Shown here: piece after piece, positions 41,401 through 49,782 of the stretch
Numbering within the stretch: position 1 is the stretch's first letter
Layout: each line of letters begins with the position of its first letter
Notes under the pieces: generated by a model
Database searches by the model: none
Seen by the model: the letters and a program-made list of their open reading frames with translations, nothing else
What the model was told of the DNA's origin: nothing
Assembly: GCA_947499955.1 (NCBI GenBank)
Contig: CANMQI010000006.1
Coordinates: 310,001-374,000 of the forward strand
Direction: 5' to 3'
Source: an uncultured Granulosicoccus sp.
GTDB taxonomy: Bacteria > Pseudomonadota > Gammaproteobacteria > Granulosicoccales > Granulosicoccaceae
DNA length: 64,000 nucleotides
Program-made: the position numbers and the translations under genes

Positions 41401-42417
41401 GTTGCGTGCCGACAACAGCATGTAGGCCACCACTGCAACCAGGGCACTGACCAGTACGCCAGCTGCCAGCAAGGCCCAGGGAAATGCCGAATTCTCCACT
41501 TGTGTAAACAGAGGCGTGGACAGATACTCGATGGACCACTGCCTCCCGGCGATGGTCAGGTATCGCATCGTATTGAATTGTGCCGGCACGCCCTGACGAT
41601 CAATCAAAAGGTCCTGCTCACCATCGTAGAGCAGCGAATCCTCGACAGACGGGGACTCGTCGTAGATTCTGAAACTGATCGTGGAAAAGTCCTTCTGCAG
41701 AATACCCTTCATCAGATCGTTAGCCCGGAACGGGCTGTAGACAAATCCGATCAGCTCTTCGCGTCGCTTCTCCACTGTCTGCGGATAGCCGTGAGACGAG
41801 TACACGGGCAGATACAACAGGAATCCAGCCTGTTTGTAACTGGTAATCTCCTGCACCAGTTCGACCTTTCCGGACAAGGCGGGCTGGCCGGTATCCCGAG
41901 CTCTGTCCATGGCTGCTCGACGTGTACCATCAGAGTACATGTCATAACCAAACGCCTTGCGGTTGCGTATGTCGAATGGTTCCAGATATACAGCTGCGGT
42001 ATACACGTTACGCTCGCCCGCAGGATTTACCGAATAGTCCGGGAAGCCTTCATCTCTGACGGCAGCCTCGTGTGCCGCCAATTGCGTGGCACCACCAATC
42101 CAGCGACTGAATCCAACACCTTGTATACCCGGAAAATACGCAGGTAGCGACAATTCCTTGACGTAGTTTCTCCATTCGTCACGTGAAACGCTCTCGGAAC
42201 CATTGAAGAGGCCGACACCGCCTCTCAACACTTGTGCATAGGTATCGAATCGCGACTGTATCTGTTGATTCAGATAACCGGTTTCCAGTTCGAAACGGGC
42301 TTGCGATCGCTCGTGGAGCATATTGCGCGATGCTTGCCATCCCATGACGGACATGATCAGCAACAGCGCCAGAGCGCATAGTGGCACCAGAGATTGTCGA
42401 ACGTTCAAACGGTCCAT
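38401..42417 (-). CDS. CHASE-domain hybrid sensor histidine kinase (PAS-HisKA-HATPase-REC-Hpt)
   Basis: This 1338-residue membrane phosphorelay protein has a helix at about 11-30, a periplasmic CHASE domain (AQVLRGGVGLFNGSESVSRDEW), a helix near 305-330, two PAS domains (LLENLAESVVSCDAEM; DNIPNLISARDRNGKYVLAN) and a coiled-coil. HisKA follows (FLAAMSHEIRTPMNGVVGMV, His near 659), then the ATPase (FGGSGLGLTICKRIVGLLGG) and a degenerate receiver-like part near 905-1050. A true receiver (LVCTDLHMPVMDGY, Asp near 1101) and Hpt (QLSHQLKSGSLS, His near 1277) end it. CHASE domains sense small molecules such as adenine-type compounds in some kinases; the ligand here is unknown. It is divergent from a single-domain receiver and has a close paralogue at 59561-63529. 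Confidence 0.93.
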   Translation of the reverse strand: MDRLNVRQSLVPLCALALLLIMSVMGWQASRNMLHERSQARFELETGYLNQQIQSRFDTYAQVLRGGVGLFNGSESVSRDEWRNYVKELSLPAYFPGIQGVGFSRWIGGATQLAAHEAAVRDEGFPDYSVNPAGERNVYTAAVYLEPFDIRNRKAFGYDMYSDGTRRAAMDRARDTGQPALSGKVELVQEITSYKQAGFLLYLPVYSSHGYPQTVEKRREELIGFVYSPFRANDLMKGILQKDFSTISFRIYDESPSVEDSLLYDGEQDLLIDRQGVPAQFNTMRYLTIAGRQWSIEYLSTPLFTQVENSAFPWALLAAGVLVSALVAVVAYMLLSARNRVTQRTSELRKQEDLNLVLLENLAESVVSCDAEMNITIFNKTAREWHAGDLRIIPRERWSNFFQFLEPDGTTALSWSARPLHRAVNGESIRDVEFCIEAKGKKRRYVLASGGPLPDRDGEKTGAVVSMRDITEQRYALERLKRQQDFLRDVIDNIPNLISARDRNGKYVLANKAYSEGLYGVTPEQLIAAGDTVFTGEPLQIGPLASSELKENLEVIETEIRSDSVQRIYDVDGDPRWFSIGKLAIASNSSSENIVLAVAADITQLKISQDRISRMNDELESRVKQRTRSLKEVNRELESARLAAEEANKAKSSFLAAMSHEIRTPMNGVVGMVEVLMSESVSKEQKRSLQTVQDSAFSLLRIIDDILDFSKIEAGHFEMEETEVQLEQLVESVVSSSVPVARKGNVILTQFIDPAIPDKVIADPTRIRQILNNLIGNAVKFSGGRGDRIGRVKVRVELSSIKPLCVQISISDNGVGMAASTLDNIFDSFVQAESSTTRRFGGSGLGLTICKRIVGLLGGDISVESELGKGSTFTVVLPLTLSEDAWVLQHQDLKDVVCLVTQADEYDAEDMGKYLESAGATVHQVSGLEEILEIASSIDEPVVLLRSGMKSASPILDTESDDSMDIRHVLLVSDSCRQRVDIRRASIMAQGGTVGLESIVIDFDGLRRDTLLEAVTIAVGRASPEVLYADVDEPASQRAVCLSARAALSAGRLILVVEDDPVNRMVLRRQLSLLGHTAEFVDNGAEALELWRERHYGLVCTDLHMPVMDGYTLTRKIREEEVEQGRQRTPVMALTANALNGETRRAEEAGVDDYLTKPVRLQLLREALDRFIEPQTRALETESAAAESSVGSAAVRSIDVDVGSNVTESTAVAANDTAKDEANDVPVFDPDALVSLLGDDPDVLVECLQEYIASLQNVGARLASSLRHGDWQSVDQLSHQLKSGSLSVGSLEVWKLCGEFQTACNDARNPLSAEDADKLESAMTRATTTISDYIDSAA

Positions 42418-42835
42418 TCTACGTCCAGTGTTATTTCAGGAGCCGCGCCTGCTTTCATCGGAGAAAGACCACGAAGTGCGCAAGAAGTCATTGAAACTGC
42501 AGCATCAGGCATGCCGAAATGTCACCAGGCCCTGGCCATCACGGGTATCACTCCGGCTCAAAACCTCCGATGTGTTGCTACCGAAAGCCTGCATCGTCTG
42601 CCGGATATATCAATTAGCACTTGTATTTCAATGTTTTACAATCACGTTTGACATGGGCAAATGCCTTGTAAGCGGCACCCGTCACAAAACAACGCATTGC
42701 ATTAAGTAACAGTGTAAGAAAACCCGACATATACGAGTAACAGCGACTTGCTCGCGCCGTGCACGCGAAACGGCATGACAATTGATTCGTACCAACGAGC
42801 GGCTGCCGCCGACATCAAACTCCCGGGAGAACACT
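42418..42835. other. Divergent intergenic region between hybrid kinase and response regulator
   Basis: This is 418 bp without a supportable gene. It separates two divergent signalling genes and must hold both promoters. An AT-rich stretch lies around 42607-42645 and a TTGACA at 42648-42653, but no matching -10 is at the right distance. I saw no repeats strong enough to call an operator. Confidence 0.4.
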
Positions 42836-43261
42836 ATGTCTGAAATACTCAAGGAGGATGGGATTCGCAAACCCAACATCTGCCTGGTCGACGACGACGA
42901 CATGATGCTGTCTCTGTTCTCGCGAGTGTTGAAACGCACGGGATGCAATGTCATCACTGCCAAGGGACCGGACGCCGCAGCCGATATACTGGCGAGTACG
43001 CAAGTCGATGTGATGATCAGTGATCTGAGAATGCCGACCATCGCTGATGGAGAACAACTACTCAAGCATGCACAAGCGCGCTATCCCAGCCTGGCGGTAT
43101 GGATGATGTCCAGCGAATTCTGCACCGAGATGCGCAACCATCTGTTGCAGGCCGGCGCAACTCAGTGCATCGAAAAGCCGTTCAATGCTGACAGCATCGG
43201 ACGCCTTATTGACCAGCTCGGCATGCCGAACCTGATGCGCGACCCGGCAGGTGCCAGATAA
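42836..43261 (+). CDS. Single-domain response regulator (receiver only)
   Basis: This 141-residue protein is a lone receiver domain: acidic pocket LVDDDDMM, phospho-Asp63 in VMISDLRMPT, Ser in WMMSSEF and Lys114 in CIEKPF. No output domain follows, so it would act by protein contact or as a phosphate relay or sink. ATG 42836 has GGGAGA upstream. It is divergent from the CHASE hybrid kinase, whose Hpt domain needs a receiver partner, so the pair may work together; this is inference from position. Confidence 0.9.
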   Translation: MSEILKEDGIRKPNICLVDDDDMMLSLFSRVLKRTGCNVITAKGPDAAADILASTQVDVMISDLRMPTIADGEQLLKHAQARYPSLAVWMMSSEFCTEMRNHLLQAGATQCIEKPFNADSIGRLIDQLGMPNLMRDPAGAR

Positions 43262-43293
43262 CAACATCGTTGAATTCAAGGTGAGCAGACTGC

Positions 43294-43331
43294 CAGTGAC
43301 AGACACTTCCTTGAAGAGGTGTCCGTCACTG
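43294..43331. terminator. Hairpin between convergent response regulator and esterase genes
   Basis: The arms CAGTGAC-x-GACAC and GTGTC-x-GTCACTG pair with one internal mismatch around a 12-base loop. It lies in the 80-bp gap between two convergent genes, a usual place for a shared terminator. No T run follows on either strand, so efficiency is uncertain. Confidence 0.5.
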
Positions 43332-43341
43332 TAGAAGCTGC

Positions 43342-44226
43342 CTAATCGTCAGCGCCCGGTGTCCTTCCCATGGGCCTGCTGATGAAACGTGCCATATAGG
43401 GTAGCGAATCCTTCAGTCCATCGATCCAGACATGCCACTCGTGATCCCCATCCATGACCCTGAACTCCACCTGACCTGGCTGATGTTTCAATAGTGTATT
43501 GAACAGTACCGCACCATGGTAGGCGATGTTGAACACGTCATGATCACCGGAGTTGATATACAGGGGTACAACCCACTCCTGCTGTTTGTAGGCATCCAGG
43601 TAGTTGGTGTAGTTCAGACTCGTCCACATGTCCGGATCAAACTTGCCATCCTCGCCCTGATAGGTCGCCACACGATGCGCCGAGGAATTCAGAGGTGGCT
43701 GTGGTATGTAGACCGCTGGACTCAAGGCGGAGGCAGCAGCAAACAGCTCCGGATGTTCCAGCGCGAAGTTCACCGCGCCATAACCTCCGGCCGAGAGTCC
43801 CGCCACCAGGCGCCCCTTGCGCTCGGGAATGACTGCCCAGGTTCGTTCAACGTGCGGTATCAGATCTTCGAAGAATGCCGTGCGGGCGTTCTCGTTGTAT
43901 CCATCCACCCACCAGGACAGACTACCCGGCATGATGACGACCATTGGCGGAATGTCCCCGGAATCGATCAGGCTATCCAGAGTCTGCAAGGCACGACCAT
44001 TGACAGACCAGGTGTTCTCGTTGCCACCGGAACCATGCAGCAGATACAGGGCCGGGTAATGCAGATCGTCCTCCTCGTAACCGTCAGGCAGGTAGATCGT
44101 ATAGGCGTAATCACGATCCAGGGTTTCCGAGGCAAATCGGTGGGCTGTTATCTCCCCGGCGGTCAGCGGTGATGAGAACAGATGTGCCATCGCAGTCAGG
44201 ACGACGAAAACAAGGCTTCTAAACAT
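43342..44226 (-). CDS. Secreted alpha/beta-hydrolase esterase (esterase D / enterochelin-esterase-like)
   Basis: This 294-residue serine hydrolase from ATG 44226 has a signal peptide (FRSLVFVVLTAMAHLFSSPLTAG). YPALYLLHGSGGNENTW forms the oxyanion region, the nucleophile elbow is GLSAGGYGAV with Ser145, and the catalytic His lies near the end in DGDHEWHVW. This matches the putative esterase family that includes mycolyltransferase, acetylxylan and enterochelin esterases. The natural substrate cannot be told. It is convergent with the receiver gene and divergent from the chemoreceptor. Confidence 0.85.
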   Translation of the reverse strand: MFRSLVFVVLTAMAHLFSSPLTAGEITAHRFASETLDRDYAYTIYLPDGYEEDDLHYPALYLLHGSGGNENTWSVNGRALQTLDSLIDSGDIPPMVVIMPGSLSWWVDGYNENARTAFFEDLIPHVERTWAVIPERKGRLVAGLSAGGYGAVNFALEHPELFAAASALSPAVYIPQPPLNSSAHRVATYQGEDGKFDPDMWTSLNYTNYLDAYKQQEWVVPLYINSGDHDVFNIAYHGAVLFNTLLKHQPGQVEFRVMDGDHEWHVWIDGLKDSLPYMARFISRPMGRTPGADD

Positions 44227-44484
44227 GAGTAGCAGGAGCTCGAGGTGAAGGATGTACAAATCTACTACTACTTCACATGATTATCCAACACAGTGCCCTG
44301 CCTGCGACTGGTTCAAGGAATGAACAATCACTGGGCACACCTGCAGGTTTTCTCACTGACGCAGCACCGATGTGGCTCAAATCATGCGCTCTCTCCTGGG
44401 GCCGGCCCCCAGAGCCCGTAACCCGGATTCCCGGATCATGGCAAGTCACGGAATGACTCCCCCACTGCTGATAACGAGTCTTGC

Positions 44485-45900
44485 GTGAAAACAAAGAGTG
44501 AAAATGCGAACGAGGCAGACGAGAAGATCGATGAATTCGCAGAGTCCATATTGTCTTCCGTACAAGAGCTCATTCTGGAAATTGCCGATATCGCTGGCAA
44601 TGTGGATGACGTATTCAGCCGAGTTACCAGCCAGACTGATTATCTGATCGAGCTGACAGCACTGGCACAGCAACTGGCAGAGGCTTCACGCGAGATTGAC
44701 CAGGCCGGGAAAAGTGCTCAGCAACAAACGAGCGACATGGAGTCCACCAACCAGCACTCGGAAGTGACCGTCAAGGCAGCCACCGGCCGGATCTCCGAGC
44801 TGGTCAATGCCGTCAGCCTCATCGAAGAACGCCTCAGCTCTCTCAATGGCAGCCTGGATGGCGTCAAACGGGTTTCCAGTGATATTCAGTCGGTGGCGAG
44901 ATTGACCAATCTGCTGGCGCTGAATGCCACCATCGAAGCGGCCAGAGCGGGAGAAGCCGGTAAAGGCTTTGCCGTGGTGGCCGGAGAGGTGAAACTCCTG
45001 GCCAGTCAGACTGCCAGCGCCGCTGGAGTCATTGACACCACCATTTCAGATGTATCCGGAAACGTGGGAGAATTGATATTGACGGGTGGCAAGACACGCG
45101 AGGTGGCTGACAATGTCAATGATGGAGTCGGTGTCATCAATTGCGCGGTGAGCAGCTTCTCCTCCATGGCCTCCAACATGCAGACGGAGGTCACCCGCAT
45201 TGCCGGTGCAGCCCGTGACTCTCTCGAACAATGCGAAACGATGCGCTCAAGCATCGAAAGAGCCGCAGCGGAAATGCAGGATGCCAATGGTGCTCTGAAG
45301 GATGCCGACCGGCGTGTCAACCAGCTGCTGACGCAGGGTGAGAGGCTTGTTGCTCATGTGGCAGGCAGTGGTCGCAAGGTTCGTGACCGTGCCATCATTG
45401 ACTGCGTCCGGCAAACAGCGGAACGGATTGGAAAGCTGTTCGAGGATGCCATCAAGCACGGTGAGCTCAGTCTTGATGAGCTGTTCGACCGGGATTACAT
45501 ACCGGTGGATGGATCGGATCCTCAGCAATTCATGACGCGTTACGTTCCTTTGACAGACCGCCTGCTCGGCCCGGTGCTGGAGGAAATGCTGGCCTTCAAC
45601 AGCCGCATTGTATTCTGCGCAGCTGTGGATGTGAACGGTTACCTGCCTACTCACAACCGGATATTTTCCTGTGAGCAGAAACCCGGGCGGACCGACTGGA
45701 ACAATAGCCATTGCCGCAATCGTCGCATTTTCAACGATAGAACCGGGCTTGCCTGCGGACGCAATACACAACCATTTCTGCTGCAGACGTACCGCCGCGA
45801 CATGGGTAATGGTGAGCATGTCTTGATGTATGACTGCTCGGCGCCCATTCACGTGGCAGGCAGACACTGGGGTGGTTTCCGAATGGGCTATACCTCCTGA
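44485..45900 (+). CDS. Soluble methyl-accepting chemotaxis-type receptor with C-terminal sensor region
   Basis: This 471-residue protein begins with GTG 44485. It has no membrane segment. The signalling hairpin [30 protein letters not shown] lies in the N-terminal half (about residues 140-170) within a long coiled-coil. The C-terminal part (about 310-471) looks like a Cache/PAS-type sensor common in soluble receptors ([15 protein letters not shown], then [12 protein letters not shown] and [11 protein letters not shown]). The order, output first and sensor last, is reversed relative to classic receptors. Four Cys residues (FCAAV, FSCEQ, NSHCRN, LACGRN) could bind a metal or respond to redox; that is speculation. 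Confidence 0.85.
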   Translation: MKTKSENANEADEKIDEFAESILSSVQELILEIADIAGNVDDVFSRVTSQTDYLIELTALAQQLAEASREIDQAGKSAQQQTSDMESTNQHSEVTVKAATGRISELVNAVSLIEERLSSLNGSLDGVKRVSSDIQSVARLTNLLALNATIEAARAGEAGKGFAVVAGEVKLLASQTASAAGVIDTTISDVSGNVGELILTGGKTREVADNVNDGVGVINCAVSSFSSMASNMQTEVTRIAGAARDSLEQCETMRSSIERAAAEMQDANGALKDADRRVNQLLTQGERLVAHVAGSGRKVRDRAIIDCVRQTAERIGKLFEDAIKHGELSLDELFDRDYIPVDGSDPQQFMTRYVPLTDRLLGPVLEEMLAFNSRIVFCAAVDVNGYLPTHNRIFSCEQKPGRTDWNNSHCRNRRIFNDRTGLACGRNTQPFLLQTYRRDMGNGEHVLMYDCSAPIHVAGRHWGGFRMGYTS

Positions 45901-46015
45901 ATATGGCAACCGCGCCCCCTCCCCCCTGCCGCATTCGAGCGGCCCGATCGAGGCACTCGACAGAACTGTTCCAATTCCTGATTCATTCCATTCGTGGCAC
46001 GGTAGACTGCTGTCC

Positions 46016-46996
46016 ATGCTTACGAAAATCAGTGATAGCGTCAGTCTGAAAGCGCTGGAAGTACTCGATGAGCTGGCCCGTACCGGCTCCATGCAGGTGA
46101 CAGCCAGCCGCTTGAGCATGTCGACGCCCGCTGCATCGCAACAGTTGAAGCAACTTGAAACGACATTGGGGCGCAAGCTTGTCATACACAATCGTCGCCC
46201 CATGGAGCTGACGCGCCATGGTCAGGCTTATCTGTTGCATGCCCGTACGGCACTGCAACACCTTCGTCAGGGCGCAGCAGAACTGTTGCTGGATGACCTG
46301 GGTGCCATCAGATCACTGCGCATCGGCATCATCGATGACTTCGACAGCACAGTCAGCCCGCAGCTGGCCGTGGCACTGGCCGATACCTACAAGCCCAGCG
46401 AACTGACTCTCTGCACGGCAACGTCCACGCGCATCGTGCAGGACATCGCCTCCAGTGATCTGGATACCGGTATTGCTGCAAACCTCATCGAACTGCCTGA
46501 CGATGTGGTGGAAATACCCGTACTGATCGACCCCTTCGTGCTGGCGGTGCCCAGAGGCTATCTGCCGGCACCTCCCCTGAATCTGGATGGTTTGAGATCG
46601 CTGCAATTTCTGCGCTATGAAAAGGGCCTGGCACTGGGTCGGCAGATAGACACCCACCTGGCCAGGTTGCGTCTTTCCCTGGGTAGCACCATGGCCCTTG
46701 ACAGCAATCAGGCCATCTTTGCCCTGATTGCCAACGGCAATGGCTGGGCACTGTCCACCATGGTCGGCTTTCTGCGGGCAGAACGCTTTCACGATCAAGT
46801 CGATATCTACCCTCTGCCCTTTGCACCGTTCCACCGAACCATCTCCCTGCTCTATCACCGGCACTGGACTGCTGTCGTTGCCAATGACATTGCCGAGACC
46901 CTGCGAGGCATTCTACAATCCGGCATCGTCAATCCCGCACAAGAGCGGTACGACTGGTTGCGCGAGTCATTTCGGATAATCCAAACTCCCGATTAA
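46016..46996 (+). CDS. LysR-family transcriptional regulator
   Basis: This 326-residue regulator from ATG 46016 (MLTKISDSVS) has the LysR helix-turn-helix (VLDELARTGSMQVTASRLSMSTPAASQQLKQLE) and a co-inducer domain starting near residue 100 (LRIGIIDDFDSTVSPQLAVALA). A longer frame upstream lacks family similarity. It sits 87 bp before the dimethylglycine dehydrogenase-like gene on the same strand and probably regulates it. LysR regulators are more often divergent from their targets, so this same-strand arrangement leaves some doubt. Confidence 0.9.
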   Translation: MLTKISDSVSLKALEVLDELARTGSMQVTASRLSMSTPAASQQLKQLETTLGRKLVIHNRRPMELTRHGQAYLLHARTALQHLRQGAAELLLDDLGAIRSLRIGIIDDFDSTVSPQLAVALADTYKPSELTLCTATSTRIVQDIASSDLDTGIAANLIELPDDVVEIPVLIDPFVLAVPRGYLPAPPLNLDGLRSLQFLRYEKGLALGRQIDTHLARLRLSLGSTMALDSNQAIFALIANGNGWALSTMVGFLRAERFHDQVDIYPLPFAPFHRTISLLYHRHWTAVVANDIAETLRGILQSGIVNPAQERYDWLRESFRIIQTPD

Positions 46997-47083
46997 GATT
47001 TTCGGAATCCACTGAATTCCCATTGACGAGGACACGGGGGACTGGCTCAATCCAGGCTCATATCAAGTCGAATGTATTGAGTC

Positions 47084-49495
47084 ATGAAACAGCAGACACG
47101 AGTGGTCGTCATCGGTGGTGGTATCGCAGGCTGTTCCACGCTGTATCACCTCACGCAGGAAGGCTGGACAGATGTCGTACTCGTCGAACGCGATGAACTG
47201 ACGTCGGGAACTACCTGGCATTCGGCCGCTCAGGTGACCAATTTCGGCATGACGCAAACCATGGTTGCGCTGAAAAGTCATTCCATCCAACTCTACAAGG
47301 AGCTGGCCGAAGATCCGGAATATCCAATCAACTACCACCATGGCGATGGCGGTATCCGCCTGGCCGATTCGCAGACCACCCTGGATGGCTATCGACATTT
47401 TGCCAGTATGGCCAAGGCCATGGGCGTGGAATACGAGATACTGGATCCACAGGAATGCGCTCGTCGCCATCCGCTGATTACCACGGATGGCCTGTTGGGT
47501 GGTCTGTGGGATGCCATGGACGGCGACATCGACCCGGCACAACTGTGCCAGGCGCTGGCCCGCCGAGCTCGCAAGGCCGGTGCCGAGGTCTACCGCAATA
47601 CACCGGTCACCGGGCTGACGCAGCACAAGGACGACAGCTGGACCGTGCATACGGACAAGGGCGACATCGACTGTGAGATCGTGGTCAATGCCTGCGGGTA
47701 TCGTGTCAACGAAGTGGGCTCCATGATGGGCGTTCACCACCCCGTCATGTCCATGGAACACCAGTATTTTCTGACCGAACCCGTACCGGAGATCGAAGCG
47801 CTCGACCATCGCGTGCCATTGTTGCGCTGTCCGATAGACGATTTCTACTCACGCCAGGAAAAGAACGGCCTGCTGATCGGTTTCTATGAGCAGGATTGCC
47901 GCACCTGGGGCATGGATGGTATCGACCCTCACTTCGTCAACGCTCTGTGTCCGGAAGACACCGACCGTGTACTGCCGGTGCTGGAGAATGTCTTCAAGCG
48001 CATGCCCGTCATCGAAGAGGCCGGCATTCATACCATCATCAATGGGCCCATCACCTACACCATCGACGGTGCTCCGCTGGTCGGCCCCATCCCCGACAAG
48101 CGCAATGCCTTCTGCATCATCGGTCTGCGCGCCGGGCTCGGTGAGGGCGGTGGCCATGGCTGGTTGCTGGCGCAACAGATTGTCCATGGCGAAGCCCAGT
48201 ACGACACCTGGGTCATCGATCCACGGCGCTTCACCACTCATGCCAACGTGGAACTGTGTGCGCTGAAGGCGATTGAAGACTATCAGAACGAATTCCGCTT
48301 CCATCTGCCTCATGAACATCGGCCTGCCGGCAGGCCCATGAAGACCACCCCGCTGACCCCCATTCTGGCCGCCGAAGGCGCAGAATTCGGTGTCGTCAAT
48401 GGCTGGGAACGGGTGGCCTATTTCAAGCCGGACGAGCACTTCACCGAGACTCACAGCTACCACTTCAATGAAACCTTCGATGTGGTCGCCGCCGAAGTCG
48501 ATGCGGTCCGGAACGCGGTCGGACTGACCGAAGTCAACGGCTTCAATCGTTTCGAGATCACCGGCCCCGGCGCCATGGACTGGCTGGATACGATGACCTG
48601 CAGCAGCATCAAGAAGAAAACAGGCAAGGTGTCCCTGACCTATCTGCTGAACCAGTACGGCAATGTCAAATGCGAAGCAACACTTGCCACACTGGACGAC
48701 GATACGATCTGGTATGGCTCGGCAGCAGCGGCAGAATTTCATGACAAGGACTGGCTCGACTCTCACTTGCCCAAGGATGGTTCCGTGTCCATTCGCTCTC
48801 TGACGAATGACTACACGATTCTCGTACTGGCGGGACCGAAGGCCCGTGAGGTACTGTCTGCCGTTTCACGAGATGACTGGTCAGCCAAGGCCTTCCCCTG
48901 GTTGTCGGTACGCAAGGCCTTCATCGGTATCGCCCCAGCCGTTGTCATGTCGGTCAGCTTCTCCGGCGAGCTGGCCTATGAGATTCATATCCCCAACGCC
49001 CAACTGTATGCGGCATGGTTGGCCTTGCGCCAGGCCGGCGAACCGCTGGGACTCCGACTATTCGGTTCCCAGGCGGTCGAATCCATGCGACTGGAGAAAG
49101 GCTACCGCCACTGGAAGGCCGATCTGATCACCGAATTCAATCCGCTGGAATCCGACCTTGGCCGCTTCGTCAACCTGAACAAGCCCGACTTCATCGGCAA
49201 GCAGGCACTCGAGAATGCCTCACATCAACAACGGTTTGTATCACTGGTACTCGATTGCACCCACGCACCGGCACAACCGGGCGACAGCATGGTCTCCGAT
49301 GGCAAGGTGATCGGCACCGTGACCTCAGCAGGCTGGGGCTACCGGGTCGGCAAGAACATCGCCATGGGGTTCATCGATGCCGCCTTCACCGACCTGGGCA
49401 GCCGTCTGCAGGTGGAAGTCATCGGCCAGCCAGTGGATGCCACCGTGGTTGACCCCTGCCTGTACGATGCCGAATACAGGAATGTGCGGATGTAG
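47084..49495 (+). CDS. Dimethylglycine/sarcosine dehydrogenase-like flavoprotein (DAO + GcvT domains)
   Basis: This 803-residue cytoplasmic enzyme has an N-terminal FAD oxidoreductase domain (VVVIGGGIAGCSTLYHL, residues 7-23) and a C-terminal tetrahydrofolate-binding aminomethyltransferase (GcvT) domain from about residue 430 (NGFNRFEITGPGAMDWLD, FSGELAYEIHIPN, MRLEKGYRHWKAD). His46 in SGTTWHSAA is where family members attach FAD covalently. Such enzymes demethylate N-methylated amines like dimethylglycine and pass the one-carbon unit to folate. It fits breakdown of glycine betaine derivatives, common in marine bacteria. The exact substrate is not certain. Confidence 0.88.
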   Translation: MKQQTRVVVIGGGIAGCSTLYHLTQEGWTDVVLVERDELTSGTTWHSAAQVTNFGMTQTMVALKSHSIQLYKELAEDPEYPINYHHGDGGIRLADSQTTLDGYRHFASMAKAMGVEYEILDPQECARRHPLITTDGLLGGLWDAMDGDIDPAQLCQALARRARKAGAEVYRNTPVTGLTQHKDDSWTVHTDKGDIDCEIVVNACGYRVNEVGSMMGVHHPVMSMEHQYFLTEPVPEIEALDHRVPLLRCPIDDFYSRQEKNGLLIGFYEQDCRTWGMDGIDPHFVNALCPEDTDRVLPVLENVFKRMPVIEEAGIHTIINGPITYTIDGAPLVGPIPDKRNAFCIIGLRAGLGEGGGHGWLLAQQIVHGEAQYDTWVIDPRRFTTHANVELCALKAIEDYQNEFRFHLPHEHRPAGRPMKTTPLTPILAAEGAEFGVVNGWERVAYFKPDEHFTETHSYHFNETFDVVAAEVDAVRNAVGLTEVNGFNRFEITGPGAMDWLDTMTCSSIKKKTGKVSLTYLLNQYGNVKCEATLATLDDDTIWYGSAAAAEFHDKDWLDSHLPKDGSVSIRSLTNDYTILVLAGPKAREVLSAVSRDDWSAKAFPWLSVRKAFIGIAPAVVMSVSFSGELAYEIHIPNAQLYAAWLALRQAGEPLGLRLFGSQAVESMRLEKGYRHWKADLITEFNPLESDLGRFVNLNKPDFIGKQALENASHQQRFVSLVLDCTHAPAQPGDSMVSDGKVIGTVTSAGWGYRVGKNIAMGFIDAAFTDLGSRLQVEVIGQPVDATVVDPCLYDAEYRNVRM

Positions 49496-49505
49496 TTCTG
49501 CTCAA

Positions 49506-49536
49506 CCGCTCGGGATGGCTGCATCATCCCGAGCGG
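49506..49536. terminator. Perfect 12-bp hairpin between convergent genes
   Basis: The arms at 49506-49517 and 49525-49536 are perfect inverted copies with a 7-base loop. It starts 10 bp after the dehydrogenase stop and covers the last codons and stop of the DUF2256 gene on the other strand. No T run follows on either strand, so it may stabilise mRNA ends or stop transcription less efficiently. Confidence 0.55.
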
Positions 49537-49772
49537 CGACAACGCTCGGAGCAATAGCGAATACCCGGCCACAGTCCGCGAGACTGCCACTTCTTTCGAT
49601 TCTGAAATGACCGTTTGCATCGAGCGCACAGGCGAGTTTCACGCAATTCGGCCAGCTCCTTGCTGCGTGTCTTGCTGGCCTGCTGCCTGGTACGGCCAGG
49701 CCGTGTAACGCCGGCCTGGTCCGATGAACTGCCCGGACGACACACGCGCACGGTATTCAGTCTATGACTCAT
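49524..49772 (-). CDS. DUF2256 small zinc-finger-like protein
   Basis: This 82-residue protein from ATG 49772 (MSHRLNTVRV) ends in a compact motif C-ARC-x(n)-KKW-x(n)-YCSERCRR. The four Cys in CARCKRSF and YCSERCRR are arranged as a small zinc knuckle. This is the DUF2256 pattern, known mainly from genomes where it sits next to cryptochrome/photolyase genes. Here it ends 10 bp after the photolyase-like gene on the same strand, consistent with that linkage. Its function is unknown. The N-terminal half is basic and of low complexity. Confidence 0.8.
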   Translation of the reverse strand: MSHRLNTVRVCRPGSSSDQAGVTRPGRTRQQASKTRSKELAELRETRLCARCKRSFQNRKKWQSRGLWPGIRYCSERCRRSG

Positions 49773-49782
49773 CGCTGACGCC

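Noticed and set aside
42648-42653. TTGACA as a -35 box for the lone receiver gene
   Set aside because: No acceptable -10 box stands 16-18 bp downstream, so it was not called a promoter.
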